A stretch of 64,000 nucleotides of DNA, from contig NZ_MBTG01000015.1 of assembly GCF_002027705.1 (NCBI RefSeq), positions 124,001 through 188,000 of the forward strand, written 5' to 3'. The stretch is from Paenibacillus ferrarius (lineage in GTDB: Bacteria; Bacillota; Bacilli; Paenibacillales; NBRC-103111). This document shows positions 34,927-44,002 of the stretch, piece by piece (position 1 is the stretch's first letter; the number at the start of each line of letters is the position of its first letter). The notes beneath the pieces are model-generated. The model worked only from the letters and a program-made list of their open reading frames with translations, did no database searches and was not told the DNA's origin. The translations under genes were made by a program, and so were the position numbers.

Positions 34927-36639
34927 CTATCGTTTCCATGTTTGGACAAGTCTTCTTACTTCACCGAAAGGGGTATCAATAATTTCGTACATACGCAGAG
35001 ATACTGTCGTCTCTAACCGATCCAAATCAAAATTAAGAGTCTGTGTTCCGCTAACCAGCTTATTTTCACCTGTAAAAGAGAGAACCTTGGAAGTCATGAT
35101 TCTGTTCTTCGTATCGACCAACTCAAGTCTCATTTTGGAAAAGCTTTGATCCACGACGACTTCATCCTGCAGCTTGATATTAAAGTCTACATTCAGCTTA
35201 TAGGCGTACGGCAAACTGCCGCCCATGTTGTAATTTGCTCCCAGCGACCAATCATTCATTGTGACTTGAAAAGGGTAGAAAGCTAACGACTTATCTGACG
35301 TTTCTTCCATCACCTTCGTCTTGAAGGCCGCTAACGAAATATTGTAGGGCTCCACGCTCTTATTATCCAGAATCTCCATGATCAACTGCTCCCCGGTTTC
35401 CGAGCTGGGGATGATGAAGGAATAATAAATCACATAGCTAATATTCGGGATGAGGGTCTCGACCTGCGTATTTTGCCTTGTTCCCATATATTTATTGCCA
35501 TTATAGCTGGTTAACGCTGCTTGAAATGGCGGAACTTGCATCGGGCTATCGCTATGATTAAGCAGCTTAAACTTAGCAACCGCTGCTTTAAAGCCGCCTC
35601 CCGCACTTTCTTGCAGCTGAAGATCCACCATAGAAACGTCGATCTCCGGCCGGATCAGCTTGTTAAGCGGGTCAAACCGAATAGGCTTGTTCCATTCATA
35701 GGGAATCAATTGATTGACAAAACTCAGGTTGTTTTTAGCCCCCGGAAGAGTAATCATCAATCGTCCAATTAAAAAGTCGGTATGTGCTTTCTCATCTGCG
35801 AAATCTTCAGGCGTCAGAATGGATAAGCTGCTTAGCTCCAGTCGGTTCCTAGCTGGAATCGCGTAGTGAATATATACCTGTTCATTGGCTTCCAAAGCGG
35901 GCAGCTCTTTTTCCAACCTTTTACCCGTGTAAACTTTCTTATCGGAAATGCCATTGATCCGGAAATCCGGGATCTTTGCTTTCTTATCCCCTTTATTGGT
36001 TACAAGCAAACCAACAATCACCATCGGGCCTTCCGGCGTGTTCTGTTCGTTGAGACTAACAGGCTTAAACTCTACGGTGTTGGACAACACAGGAATTGTA
36101 AACGTATCTTCCCACTTTTTAGTCACAGCAGGATTGGCCAGGGTAGCTTTCTCTCCCTTCCACTCAATCGCAGAGATCGGAATCGTTAGGATCTTCTGCT
36201 CCTGCTTGGGGTATACAAATTCGTTCACATCGTACCAAGATAGATCAGTCAACGAAAATGTGTCGTAACGGTCGACCACATTCATATAACTAAGCTCTAC
36301 CGTTTCCTTAGGCTGAATATTTTTCGCATTGGCTTGACTAGCCCGCATGATATATTCCAAGCCGTCTTGCCCTTTGACGCGAATCTCGTATTCCGGCACC
36401 CCGGTCAAACGGTCGCCATTATTGTAAATACGAACTGTTGCAGCAATTCTGGTTCCATCCGGCGTAGATTCATTCAGAATGCTTTTGACTTGTACCTGAA
36501 TCGAATCTGTTAAGGAATAGCTCTCTACGGATGTTTGTGTGTATTTCTCATCTGCCGCGACATGAAAGGACGCAGAGGGAATGACCAATGAGGCGGTTAA
36601 GACGCAAACAACCATTGTATGTTTCCAGTTTATTTTCAA
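34927..36639 (-). CDS. Secreted protein of unknown function in EPS/RiPP operon
   Basis: 570 residues with a Sec signal peptide (TMVVCVLTASLVIPSASF, likely cleavage near residue 30). The rest is predicted beta-rich, with repeated segments in which a short TPDGT/TPEGP-type turn precedes a VRIYNN/LLVTNK-type strand and a YMN/YAIP-type strand closes the unit, suggesting three or four immunoglobulin-like domains. No catalytic motif. It lies 20 nt after the adaptor gene and 11 nt before the precursor gene, so it is probably a surface partner of the export system. Confidence 0.65.
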   Translation of the reverse strand: MKINWKHTMVVCVLTASLVIPSASFHVAADEKYTQTSVESYSLTDSIQVQVKSILNESTPDGTRIAATVRIYNNGDRLTGVPEYEIRVKGQDGLEYIMRASQANAKNIQPKETVELSYMNVVDRYDTFSLTDLSWYDVNEFVYPKQEQKILTIPISAIEWKGEKATLANPAVTKKWEDTFTIPVLSNTVEFKPVSLNEQNTPEGPMVIVGLLVTNKGDKKAKIPDFRINGISDKKVYTGKRLEKELPALEANEQVYIHYAIPARNRLELSSLSILTPEDFADEKAHTDFLIGRLMITLPGAKNNLSFVNQLIPYEWNKPIRFDPLNKLIRPEIDVSMVDLQLQESAGGGFKAAVAKFKLLNHSDSPMQVPPFQAALTSYNGNKYMGTRQNTQVETLIPNISYVIYYSFIIPSSETGEQLIMEILDNKSVEPYNISLAAFKTKVMEETSDKSLAFYPFQVTMNDWSLGANYNMGGSLPYAYKLNVDFNIKLQDEVVVDQSFSKMRLELVDTKNRIMTSKVLSFTGENKLVSGTQTLNFDLDRLETTVSLRMYEIIDTPFGEVRRLVQTWKR

Positions 36640-36659
36640 TTCAAGTCACTCCATTTTTA

Positions 36660-37943
36660 TTATTGCTCTTCAACTGCTGTCATGTGAACTTTTTCCTTGT
36701 CTCGCAACTGATTAGGGTTGGTTTTCACGACGAGCTCGCCTTCTTTAAGGCCAGCAAGCACTTCTTGATTAGGCTCATTCAGCCTGCCCAGCTGAACGCT
36801 TCGCTTCTCGACGGTATCCCCGTCTAGTACGTACACATACGCAGCATCGCCTTCTTTCACAATGGCATACGTAGGAACAGTGAGAACAATTTGGTCTTTT
36901 TCCTCGCTCATCTGAACCATAAGCTTCATGCCAGGCTTCAAGGTCAGATCCTTGTTAGGTACCTGCAAGTTAATTTCGTAAGCCTTCGTTTGCGGATCAA
37001 TCACTTTAGCGACATAACTGATCGTGCCTTTCAACATTTGCTTGGTACCCGTTACGTAGTAAGGCAGTTCTTTCTTATCGCTTAAATGTCTTGTTTCTTC
37101 TTCTGTCAGTTGGGCTTTAATTTTGATCGGATCCAATCTTTGAATGATCCCAACCGGAGAGCTTGGCTGCAGTGTCATTCCCGCTTCCAAGGGCATTTCT
37201 GTCAACAATCCACTTACTTGAGCCTTAATTTCGAGGTTTTTGATGGTTTGATCTATTTGCTGCAAAGCAATCTGAGCCGTTTTGAGCTGTGTTTCCAGCT
37301 CAGAGGTTGCGTCAATTGGTTCGAGCATCGTCGCTTTCTGCTTCAGCTGGTCCAAATCCAAGCGAGCATCCATCATTTGTGTTTCCATTTGATACAATTG
37401 GGCTTTGGTCACTAAACCGATATCGTAATCATTCTTCATTTTATTGTAAGTGCGAAGCAGACCGGCCATAGCCAGCTCTTTCTTCTGGATTGCGTTATTC
37501 ATATCCGATTTTTGGTTTTCCGTTTCCTTTTTAGCTCGTACCTTCGCTTTTTCAATAGCTTCTTGAGCCGTTTGGACAGTAAGCGCAGCCGTTTCTCTCT
37601 GGGTCGTTAACTCGCCTGATTTGAGCTTGACGATAACATCGCCTTCTTGTACCATTTCTCCGCGCTTCTTGAGGATTTGTTCCACATCCCCAGAAACTTT
37701 GGAAATGACGTCGAATTGCGCAGAGGACAGCACTTCAGCGTTGCGTTCGAGAGGATCCCCGATTTTCTGCTTAATGACTTTAAATACTTTAACGGCCTTC
37801 TGACCTTGTTCGTTGTATACCGAATTGGCATCGGGATTTAACGGAGCTGTATCCGAGCACCCTGATAGAACGGCAAAGCTGAGTGCCAATATACAGATGG
37901 TTTTGACGGGTTTTCTTTGCGGCTTACGTCTTTTTTGTCTCAT
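36660..37943 (-). CDS. HlyD/RND-type membrane fusion adaptor lipoprotein
   Basis: 427 residues with a lipoprotein signal (lipobox VLSGC, Cys at about 29). Order: barrel-sandwich (lipoyl-like) half, long coiled-coil hairpin (about 110-215), second lipoyl half, beta-barrel and membrane-proximal domains (about 245-420), the layout of periplasmic adaptors. No MacB- or AcrB-like partner is encoded in the window; the ABC exporter at 31398 in the same operon is the only candidate. It starts 43 nt after the BY-kinase gene. Confidence 0.88.
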   Translation of the reverse strand: MRQKRRKPQRKPVKTICILALSFAVLSGCSDTAPLNPDANSVYNEQGQKAVKVFKVIKQKIGDPLERNAEVLSSAQFDVISKVSGDVEQILKKRGEMVQEGDVIVKLKSGELTTQRETAALTVQTAQEAIEKAKVRAKKETENQKSDMNNAIQKKELAMAGLLRTYNKMKNDYDIGLVTKAQLYQMETQMMDARLDLDQLKQKATMLEPIDATSELETQLKTAQIALQQIDQTIKNLEIKAQVSGLLTEMPLEAGMTLQPSSPVGIIQRLDPIKIKAQLTEEETRHLSDKKELPYYVTGTKQMLKGTISYVAKVIDPQTKAYEINLQVPNKDLTLKPGMKLMVQMSEEKDQIVLTVPTYAIVKEGDAAYVYVLDGDTVEKRSVQLGRLNEPNQEVLAGLKEGELVVKTNPNQLRDKEKVHMTAVEEQ

Positions 37944-37986
37944 TAGCTATAAACTCGCTCCCCCTACTTTGATTTCTTGAATATCC

Positions 37987-38652
37987 TTAAAGATAAGCAT
38001 CCACATGGTAGTTTTTAATTTCGTTCAAAACAATGCCAATCAGCTTGGCTTTGGCCAGCATCAGCTCTTCTTTCACCTTCTTGGCCATTTGACGCTTCAC
38101 TTTGCCGTACTCGACAACAAGCAAAACACCATCGCATTTGGCTGCCAGCACTTTGGCATCGGTTAACGTTAAAACCGATGGCGTATCGACAATGACCATG
38201 TCGTAATTCGCTCTTAATTCGGCTAGAAGGACATCCATCTTAGGGGAAGCCAATAATTCCGAAGGATTCTGCCTAAGCGTTCCGGAGGTCAGTATCGATA
38301 AATTTTCGATATAGGACTCCCGAATGGTCTCATTTAATGCCAGTTGATTACCTAAATAGTTGGTCAAGCCTGTATCATTTTCTTGGCTGAAAGCCAAGTG
38401 GATCGAAGGATTCCTTAAATCTGCATCCAGCAAAATGACTTTCTTCCCGATCTGGGCATACGCGACTGCCAAATTAATCGCTGTTGTTGTTTTGCCTTCG
38501 CCTCGGCCTGAAGAAGTAACGGTAATAATTTTGGCTTCTTGCCCGAGAGCCGAACATTCGATATTGAACCTTAAAGAACGGTAGGCTTCTGAAATCGGGG
38601 AATGCGGGTTCACTTTCATCATAATTGGAAAATTAGTGGATGGTTTTGGCAT
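37987..38652 (-). CDS. Bacterial tyrosine kinase (CpsD/EpsB-like)
   Basis: 221 residues with P-loop SGRGEGKTTTAINLA (about 48-62), Walker A' VILLDADLRNP and Walker B MVIVDTPS of BY-kinases that pair with Wzz-type proteins to control EPS chain length and flux. The C-terminal tyrosine cluster is reduced to Tyr215 and Tyr220 (NYHVDAYL). It overlaps the Wzz gene by 20 nt. Confidence 0.92.
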   Translation of the reverse strand: MPKPSTNFPIMMKVNPHSPISEAYRSLRFNIECSALGQEAKIITVTSSGRGEGKTTTAINLAVAYAQIGKKVILLDADLRNPSIHLAFSQENDTGLTNYLGNQLALNETIRESYIENLSILTSGTLRQNPSELLASPKMDVLLAELRANYDMVIVDTPSVLTLTDAKVLAAKCDGVLLVVEYGKVKRQMAKKVKEELMLAKAKLIGIVLNEIKNYHVDAYL

Positions 38653-39400
38653 ATGGCGTTTCCCCTGTTTTTTTTCTAGATTTTGGATTCCGGTTCGTTC
38701 GAAGTTCCTTGTCTCGTTCCTTCGCTTTCGGTATGTAAGCTAACGTAGGCGATTCAAAAATTTCACGAATATCTTTGTCTGTTTTCAAAGTATCATCTAG
38801 GGCATCTAGCAGAAGGATAAGACCCACCATCGCTGCTAAAGTAACGATAAAGCTCAAAATAATATATTGGTTCGACTTTTGGTTAATGGGGATGGGATTG
38901 TCTTGGCTTTTGGCTCTGTTCAAAATCGTGACATTATCAACCTTCATAATTTTGGGAATCTCCGTTTGAAACACATCCGAAACAGCGTTGGCAATCTTCA
39001 CGGCTTTTTCATGCGAAAAATGTCGAGCACTGATGGTCATAACCTGTGTTTCATTGAGATTTGATACATTCACGATCGAGATGAGCTGGTCTGTGGAAAC
39101 ATTTAAATCGGGGAAGCGTTGAACGACTTTATCCATAATAGCTGGGGTTCTAATAATTTCCTTAAATGTATTCATGAGTGCTAGATTAACACCAATCGCG
39201 CCATAATCGATCTGTTCCTTACCGGATTGATCCTGCTCAACTGTTTTGTTGACGATCAATTTCGTCGATGCCTGATAAATAGGTTGATAGTGTGATGTGG
39301 TATACATCGCTGTAAGAATGGTTACTGCCAGCACACACCCAATAATAAGCCACATGCGCTTTTTTATTATCATTAAATACTCTTTAAGATTGATCTCCAT
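38633..39400 (-). CDS. Wzz/CpsC-family chain-length regulator (EpsA-like)
   Basis: 255 residues with two membrane segments (about 15-33 and 180-200) enclosing an extracellular Wzz domain, followed by a cytoplasmic tail (KERDKELRTNRNPKSRKKTG) that activates the adjacent BY-kinase. A GGAGGGG site precedes the ATG. First gene of the long operon that runs to 30410; three GTATCATG repeats lie upstream. Confidence 0.92.
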   Translation of the reverse strand: MEINLKEYLMIIKKRMWLIIGCVLAVTILTAMYTTSHYQPIYQASTKLIVNKTVEQDQSGKEQIDYGAIGVNLALMNTFKEIIRTPAIMDKVVQRFPDLNVSTDQLISIVNVSNLNETQVMTISARHFSHEKAVKIANAVSDVFQTEIPKIMKVDNVTILNRAKSQDNPIPINQKSNQYIILSFIVTLAAMVGLILLLDALDDTLKTDKDIREIFESPTLAYIPKAKERDKELRTNRNPKSRKKTGETPYAKTIH

Positions 39401-39455
39401 GATTCCCCTCCAAAGAAGTCTACTTTACTTTGTTCGCTAAAGTTCTCCAGAACCT

Positions 39456-39472
39456 TGATACTATTTGTATCA
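39456..39472. promoter_or_regulatory. TGATAC-N5-GTATCA inverted repeat upstream of Wzz gene
   Basis: A perfect 6-bp dyad with a 5-base centre, 56 bp before the Wzz start codon. Part of a set of three GTATCATG repeats between the LuxR-type gene and the EPS operon. Confidence 0.6.
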
Positions 39473-39490
39473 TGTTCTAGTTCTACTTTA

Positions 39491-39507
39491 AGATACTTTT
39501 TGTATCA
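39491..39507. promoter_or_regulatory. AGATAC-N5-GTATCA inverted repeat
   Basis: Second copy, one mismatch in the dyad, same 5-base centre (TTTTT), 35 bp from the first. Confidence 0.55.
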
Positions 39508-39539
39508 TGTCAATACAATATTTCATATTTAGGTTCCAA

Positions 39540-39550
39540 ATTGTATCATG
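39540..39550. promoter_or_regulatory. Third GTATCATG repeat (half-site)
   Basis: ATTGTATCATG, a direct repeat of the right arms of the two preceding sites, 41 bp further upstream. The left arm is not recognisable. Confidence 0.4.
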
Positions 39551-39561
39551 CAAAAATGGGT

Positions 39562-39603
39562 AAAAAAAAGAGAGAAACTCCCCATTTCTGGAGACTTCTC
39601 TCT
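39562..39603 (-). terminator. Terminator of HD-GYP/LuxR operon
   Basis: On the minus strand the arms AGAGAGAA-CTCC and GGAG-TTCTCTCT are followed by eight T. It ends the two-gene operon before the EPS promoter. Confidence 0.85.
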
Positions 39604-39609
39604 TCCTTA

Positions 39610-39906
39610 TCAATTACCTATGGCTGGGATTCTACTTAGTTCATTCGATCGTTTGGAGAAGGATAGCGACTGCTGCAAAAGGAGCGCAAGCAATCGGCGC
39701 ATGGAACCAATTCCAATCTTGCTCATAATATTGGCCAAGTGAATTTTTACTGTCTTTTCACTTATACAGCAGCTCTCTGCAATTTCTCGATTCGTATAAC
39801 CATGAGTAGCAATGAGGCCAAGAATTTCCGATTCACGTTGCGTTAATCCATAACTCGTAAAAAATTGATTCAAAATTTGATTATCTTCTACCATGTTTGG
39901 GTTCAT
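39610..39906 (-). CDS. Small LuxR/GerE-type DNA-binding regulator
   Basis: 98 residues, essentially only a LuxR-type helix-turn-helix (LTQRESEILGLIATHGYTNR, then REIAESCCISEKTVKIHLAN) without a receiver domain, like GerE. It overlaps the HD-GYP gene (ATGA) and lies directly upstream of the EPS/RiPP operon, making it the natural candidate for binding the GTATCATG repeats. Confidence 0.85.
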   Translation of the reverse strand: MNPNMVEDNQILNQFFTSYGLTQRESEILGLIATHGYTNREIAESCCISEKTVKIHLANIMSKIGIGSMRRLLALLLQQSLSFSKRSNELSRIPAIGN

Positions 39907-40940
39907 ACAACAACTTCCTTTATATGAATATGTCGTTCTCGACTAAGATCTACGAAAATATCATCAATCTTAACAAGCGGGTTTGTATCATCCGTAGGAT
40001 TAATATAAATGACCTCTCCCCACCGACCATCAGTAAGCATTACTTTCCTGCCTATCAAATTCTGAATCATATTCGTCAGAAAGACAGAAACAATATGAGG
40101 ATCCAATTCTCCGAAAAAACCTTTGCGCATCCTGTTGACTACTTCGTAGAAGGGCATCATTTCGTGATACGGTCGCTTCGATGACATGGCATGAAAAACG
40201 TCGGCAACCGCGACAATGCGACTCATCCGATCCACTTGCGTATCCCTGAGACCAAGCGGATATCCCGTACCGTCCGCTCGCTCATGGTGCTGCAAGGCAA
40301 CAAGAGCAACTCTGTAGTTAATCCCCACCGTTTCTCTCAGCATGTTATAGCCTCGGATAGTGTGCTGCTTCATCTCATCATACTCATCCGATGTCAGTTT
40401 CCCCGGCTTCATCAGAATTTCTTCTGAGATCTTGATTTTACCGACATCATGCATCGTAGCCGCCAAGGATAACAAGGCCACTTCGGTGTCTTCCAGATTC
40501 AGCCATTTGCCGATGAGCGTTGATAATATGCCAACACCGATATTATGCTGATGAGTATATTCGTCTTTGGCTTTAACCGCCTGAAACAGTTGGAAAAGAT
40601 CGGGGTTTTCAGCCGCTTGTTGAACGATAGGAATCAATTCATTCTTAATTTCCAGCAAGGGAATTTTCTTTTGCGATTGAATACGCTCAAATAAATCTTT
40701 GGCATATTGAGATGCCTTTTGGACAAGGAGTTCTGAAGAATCAAGGGAAAATCCAGATTCACTTTCTTGCTCATCCTCAGTAGTCAAGATGTCCATTAGG
40801 TCAATACGATGCTGTTGGAATAAATCCAAATGCTCCTGATAGAGAACGGATTGACTTGGTAGTAAGACTAGTCCATGACTTGTAGTGACATCGTACTTCA
40901 ACTTCTTACCCAATAGTTCTCTCATGGAAGCTCGCTCCAA
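39903..40940 (-). CDS. HD-GYP domain protein (probable c-di-GMP phosphodiesterase)
   Basis: 345 residues with an N-terminal region of unknown type and an HD-GYP domain: HDVGKIKISEEILMKPG and HHERADGTGYPLGLRD. Such proteins degrade c-di-GMP, the second messenger that promotes biofilm matrix. Translationally coupled to the LuxR-type gene, it probably sets c-di-GMP or interacts with that regulator to control the adjacent EPS operon. Confidence 0.88.
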   Translation of the reverse strand: MERASMRELLGKKLKYDVTTSHGLVLLPSQSVLYQEHLDLFQQHRIDLMDILTTEDEQESESGFSLDSSELLVQKASQYAKDLFERIQSQKKIPLLEIKNELIPIVQQAAENPDLFQLFQAVKAKDEYTHQHNIGVGILSTLIGKWLNLEDTEVALLSLAATMHDVGKIKISEEILMKPGKLTSDEYDEMKQHTIRGYNMLRETVGINYRVALVALQHHERADGTGYPLGLRDTQVDRMSRIVAVADVFHAMSSKRPYHEMMPFYEVVNRMRKGFFGELDPHIVSVFLTNMIQNLIGRKVMLTDGRWGEVIYINPTDDTNPLVKIDDIFVDLSRERHIHIKEVVV

Positions 40941-41190
40941 TTACTTCAAAATATAACCTTTTTCAATTATATACGACAATTTACTTTCCATCTATGGGAT
41001 AGATCTCCCGTATTTAAATACATGAAATAGGATAAAGAGCCTATATACCCACAAATCAGTCTATCACATAGGTCTATTGATCTGTTTATTCCTTGAAAGT
41101 CCTCAATCCCAAACCGTGACATTCGTCTATCCTTCTGCATAGAGTAAGTATTGACAATTTCGCTTTTACTCAAGGAGGAACTTACAGACT

Positions 41191-41823
41191 ATGACTTCAA
41201 AAAAGAAACAAACGCTGCGCAACTTAGATTTGGAGACGCAAATCGTATCGGAGCCTGAGACGGAAGAATCCAATCGTCCACCTTATCCACAAGCAGCCCC
41301 TTATCCATACGGCTATCCCGTACCTCCATACTATGCCTGGGTTCCCACTTACGATCCGCGTGGCTTAGGCGGTATGATGCCCGGCTTAGGCGGCGGAGGC
41401 TTCCCTGGCGGAGGGATGATGCCTGGGTTCCCTGGGCAGCCAGGAGGATTTCCGGGACAGCCTGGATTCCCTGGGCAACCCGGTTTCCCTGGCGGTGGTT
41501 TTCCAGGACCAGGCTTCCCCGGACCGGGACCCGTTCCAGGATCACCGGAAGGAGGCGGACAACAGCAAGCGCCTACCTCGCCCCCGCCTTCCTACACACC
41601 GCAGAAACCGTTTAATGCCTCTGGGGCTGCCTTCGCGGTAGATCCACGCGGCATCGCTCGTTGCTTGTTCCGCTTTACGTACGTATGGCTGGGCAACGGC
41701 CAGTCCTTCTGGTACTTCCCGGTATTCGTGGGCTCCACATCCATCGGCGGCTTCCGTTGGAACGGCTTCACTTGGATGTATTTCGGAATTGATTTGCGCT
41801 TTATTGATGCCTTTACTTGTTAA
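41191..41823 (+). CDS. Collagen-like/Gly-Phe-Pro-rich protein with conserved C-terminal domain
   Basis: 210 residues with a polar N-terminus, a Pro/Tyr-rich stretch, a low-complexity region of GFPGQP/GGGFPG-type repeats (about 65-120) and a conserved 60-residue C-terminus (YVWLGNGQSFWYFPVFVGST, ending FTC). Similar Bacillus and Paenibacillus proteins are often misnamed transporters, though there are no membrane helices. AAGGAGG lies 12 nt before the ATG. Probably a surface, spore or matrix protein; function unknown. Confidence 0.75.
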   Translation: MTSKKKQTLRNLDLETQIVSEPETEESNRPPYPQAAPYPYGYPVPPYYAWVPTYDPRGLGGMMPGLGGGGFPGGGMMPGFPGQPGGFPGQPGFPGQPGFPGGGFPGPGFPGPGPVPGSPEGGGQQQAPTSPPPSYTPQKPFNASGAAFAVDPRGIARCLFRFTYVWLGNGQSFWYFPVFVGSTSIGGFRWNGFTWMYFGIDLRFIDAFTC

Positions 41824-41837
41824 ACCATCCTCTTAGA

Positions 41838-41880
41838 GGCTGCACCAGAAGGTTGAAGTACCTCAGGTGCAGCCTTTTTT
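41838..41880 (+). terminator. Terminator of collagen-like gene
   Basis: GGCTGCACC and GGTGCAGCC form a perfect 9-bp stem followed by TTTTTT. Confidence 0.9.
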
Positions 41881-41892
41881 CGAGCAAATCAC

Positions 41893-41942
41893 AAAAAGAG
41901 GCTGCTCCCAAGTAGATTTATCTGCTCGAGGGACAACCTCTT
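41893..41942 (-). terminator. Terminator of mannose operon
   Basis: On the minus strand the arms AAGAGG-TTGTCCCTCG and GGGAGCAGCCTCTT are followed by TTTTTG. It lies just after the last gene of the 46.3-42 kb operon. Confidence 0.7.
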
Positions 41943-41958
41943 CCGCCTAGCGCTTGCA

Positions 41959-42912
41959 TCAAGCCAACTGCTCATACTCCGTAAAAGGATCGGCAATTTC
42001 CATATAATGTGCTTCGGTATCGCTGGCACCGACATATAAATCCGCCAGACTGCATGCCTTCCGGACCAAACCTCCGCTGAAGATCACATCGGCAAGATCT
42101 GCCCGCTTCGCAGGTCCATCCGGGAAATCGCTGCGGGTTGCAATGATTTTGACCGGCGACTTCTCCCTCGTCCAAGGATTAAGGACGAAGGACATGGCAT
42201 GATAATGCAGCCGTCCTTCTTCATCCGTATACGATATATGGCCCAGCACGCCAAGATATCCATTTTTGAGCAAATGGATTTCATTGGCTCCGCCCCATTC
42301 GTCCTTCAGAAATTGATCGCGGAACAAGGGCGCCTTGATAATGGCTGTTTCCGACAAGTCATCGAAAGAATCGAGGATGCTGAATCCAATGACAGCTCGT
42401 GTGCCTTCGATGCCGAACGGCCTCGAAAATACGCCAATCCGTCCATCCGATAATGCCGTCAGCCGGATATCTTTCATGTTCCACGGACCCGAAGCGGCGT
42501 GTTTGAGTTCATGCAGGTTCTTCCCTCGGTAAAGCACCGTTTTCCAACCGATGATCGCTCTTTTCGTCACCGAGTCGAAATACAGCTCGACGCCACCGAA
42601 TATCCATTCGCCATTAATCTGGGTAATGAATGGGTCTTGCAGCTGGTATTTGGGCAGATCCAGCTTAGGTGTCCAGACCTCATCTCGGCATGTAAAGAAG
42701 ATAATTTCGGATTCCTCTGAATCCCGAGACTCGACCCGGCCTGCGATATAGAGTTCCCCTTCATTCATGAAAGGAGCCGTAATATTGTAGACATCCCGAT
42801 CGCCGACTCCAGCAAAATGAAGTTTGCGGCCTTTGTGCTGAGCAGGCTGATAGTCCAGCAGTAGTTCTTTGCATGTCTTCGTTTGCCATTCCAATTTCAT
42901 CATAGGTGACAT
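41959..42912 (-). CDS. DUF1861/GH130-like beta-propeller protein
   Basis: 317 residues predicted to form a five-bladed propeller of the GH43/62/68/130 superfamily. GDRDVYNITAPFMNEG and YQLQDPFITQINGEWIFGG provide acidic residues at expected positions. GH130 enzymes phosphorolyse beta-mannosides. Its position after GDP-mannose pyrophosphorylase supports a mannan role, but this subfamily (DUF1861) is not biochemically defined as far as I know. Confidence 0.72.
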   Translation of the reverse strand: MSPMMKLEWQTKTCKELLLDYQPAQHKGRKLHFAGVGDRDVYNITAPFMNEGELYIAGRVESRDSEESEIIFFTCRDEVWTPKLDLPKYQLQDPFITQINGEWIFGGVELYFDSVTKRAIIGWKTVLYRGKNLHELKHAASGPWNMKDIRLTALSDGRIGVFSRPFGIEGTRAVIGFSILDSFDDLSETAIIKAPLFRDQFLKDEWGGANEIHLLKNGYLGVLGHISYTDEEGRLHYHAMSFVLNPWTREKSPVKIIATRSDFPDGPAKRADLADVIFSGGLVRKACSLADLYVGASDTEAHYMEIADPFTEYEQLA

Positions 42913-42922
42913 TCAGCCTCTC

Positions 42923-44002
42923 TCAGGTGTATTCCAGCATGCCTTTTTCTTTCAACATGGCAACGATTTCCTTGACATCCTGCGCCTTCTCCTTCGAACA
43001 GATGAGCAGCGCGTCCTTGGTATCTGCAATAATCAAACCATCAATACCAAGCGTGGTAATTAATCTATCTTCCCCGTAAATAATGGAATTTCGCGTTTCA
43101 ATCCCAACGTAGTTCGCTTTCACAATATTCCCGTGTTCATCCGGAGGAAAGATAGCCCCGAGCGCATCCCAACTTCCGATATCGTTCCAGCCAAAATCCC
43201 CTTCAATTACAACTACCTCGTCGCAGCGCTCCAAGATGCCGTAATCAATTGAAATGTTTTGCAGTGAAGGATAAATGTCGTTAATCATTTCTACTTCCTT
43301 GCTTGTGCCCATATAGGCCATCAATGGCAGCATCGTTTTGTAGAGTCTCGGCAAAAATCGCTTGAAATTATCGAGAATGCTGGACGTTTTCCAAATGAAC
43401 ATCCCGCTGTTCCACAAATAGTGACCTGAACTAAGATAGGACTGTGCCTTCACAAAATTTGGCTTTTCTACGAATTCAGCAACCTCATACACGCTGCATG
43501 GCTTGCTCATGAAGGCTTCATTATGACAAGAAATATAGCCATAGCCTGTTGACGGAAACGTAGGTTTGATTCCGATCGTCACGAGCTTACCGGTTTCTAT
43601 CGCAATTTGGCAGGCATGATCCAGCGTCTTCTTGAATTTATCTTCTTCGGTAATGTGATGATCGGAAGGAAAAACGACCATAAGGGAATCGCCATGATGC
43701 TTTTCAATAAATAAGGCAGCGAGAAGAATGCTTGCCGCTGTATTTTTGGCCACAGGCTCCGCCAAAATATTGCCGGGTTGGACACTCGTGTGCATGATGC
43801 TTTCCAGCAAAACAGCTTGGGATCGATTCGTAACTACGATCGTATTCTCCATAGGGATCACCCCATTGAACCGCTGAATCGTATCATTGAGCATAATATC
43901 ATTGCCGCTGATATTCAGCAGCTGCTTGGGCAGCTCCTGCCTGGAAAGCGGCCAGAAGCGGGTTCCCCCGCCGCCGGCAAGTATCGTTGCGAATTTATTC
44001 AT
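42923..44002 (-). CDS. manC: Mannose-1-phosphate guanylyltransferase (GDP-mannose pyrophosphorylase)
   Basis: Makes GDP-mannose from GTP and mannose-1-phosphate. 359 residues, the single-domain form without the phosphomannose isomerase fusion. The signature AGGGGTRFWPLSRQELPKQ is at residues 9-27, and VFPSDHHITEEDKF and FVEKPN follow. It overlaps the upstream gene by 8 nt. It supplies the donor for the GT4 of the operon. Confidence 0.93.
   Translation of the reverse strand: MNKFATILAGGGGTRFWPLSRQELPKQLLNISGNDIMLNDTIQRFNGVIPMENTIVVTNRSQAVLLESIMHTSVQPGNILAEPVAKNTAASILLAALFIEKHHGDSLMVVFPSDHHITEEDKFKKTLDHACQIAIETGKLVTIGIKPTFPSTGYGYISCHNEAFMSKPCSVYEVAEFVEKPNFVKAQSYLSSGHYLWNSGMFIWKTSSILDNFKRFLPRLYKTMLPLMAYMGTSKEVEMINDIYPSLQNISIDYGILERCDEVVVIEGDFGWNDIGSWDALGAIFPPDEHGNIVKANYVGIETRNSIIYGEDRLITTLGIDGLIIADTKDALLICSKEKAQDVKEIVAMLKEKGMLEYT

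Noticed and set aside
40967..41173. 68-codon minus-strand frame between HD-GYP and collagen-like genes
   Set aside because: No ribosome site, atypical composition, and it covers the promoter region of the plus-strand gene.
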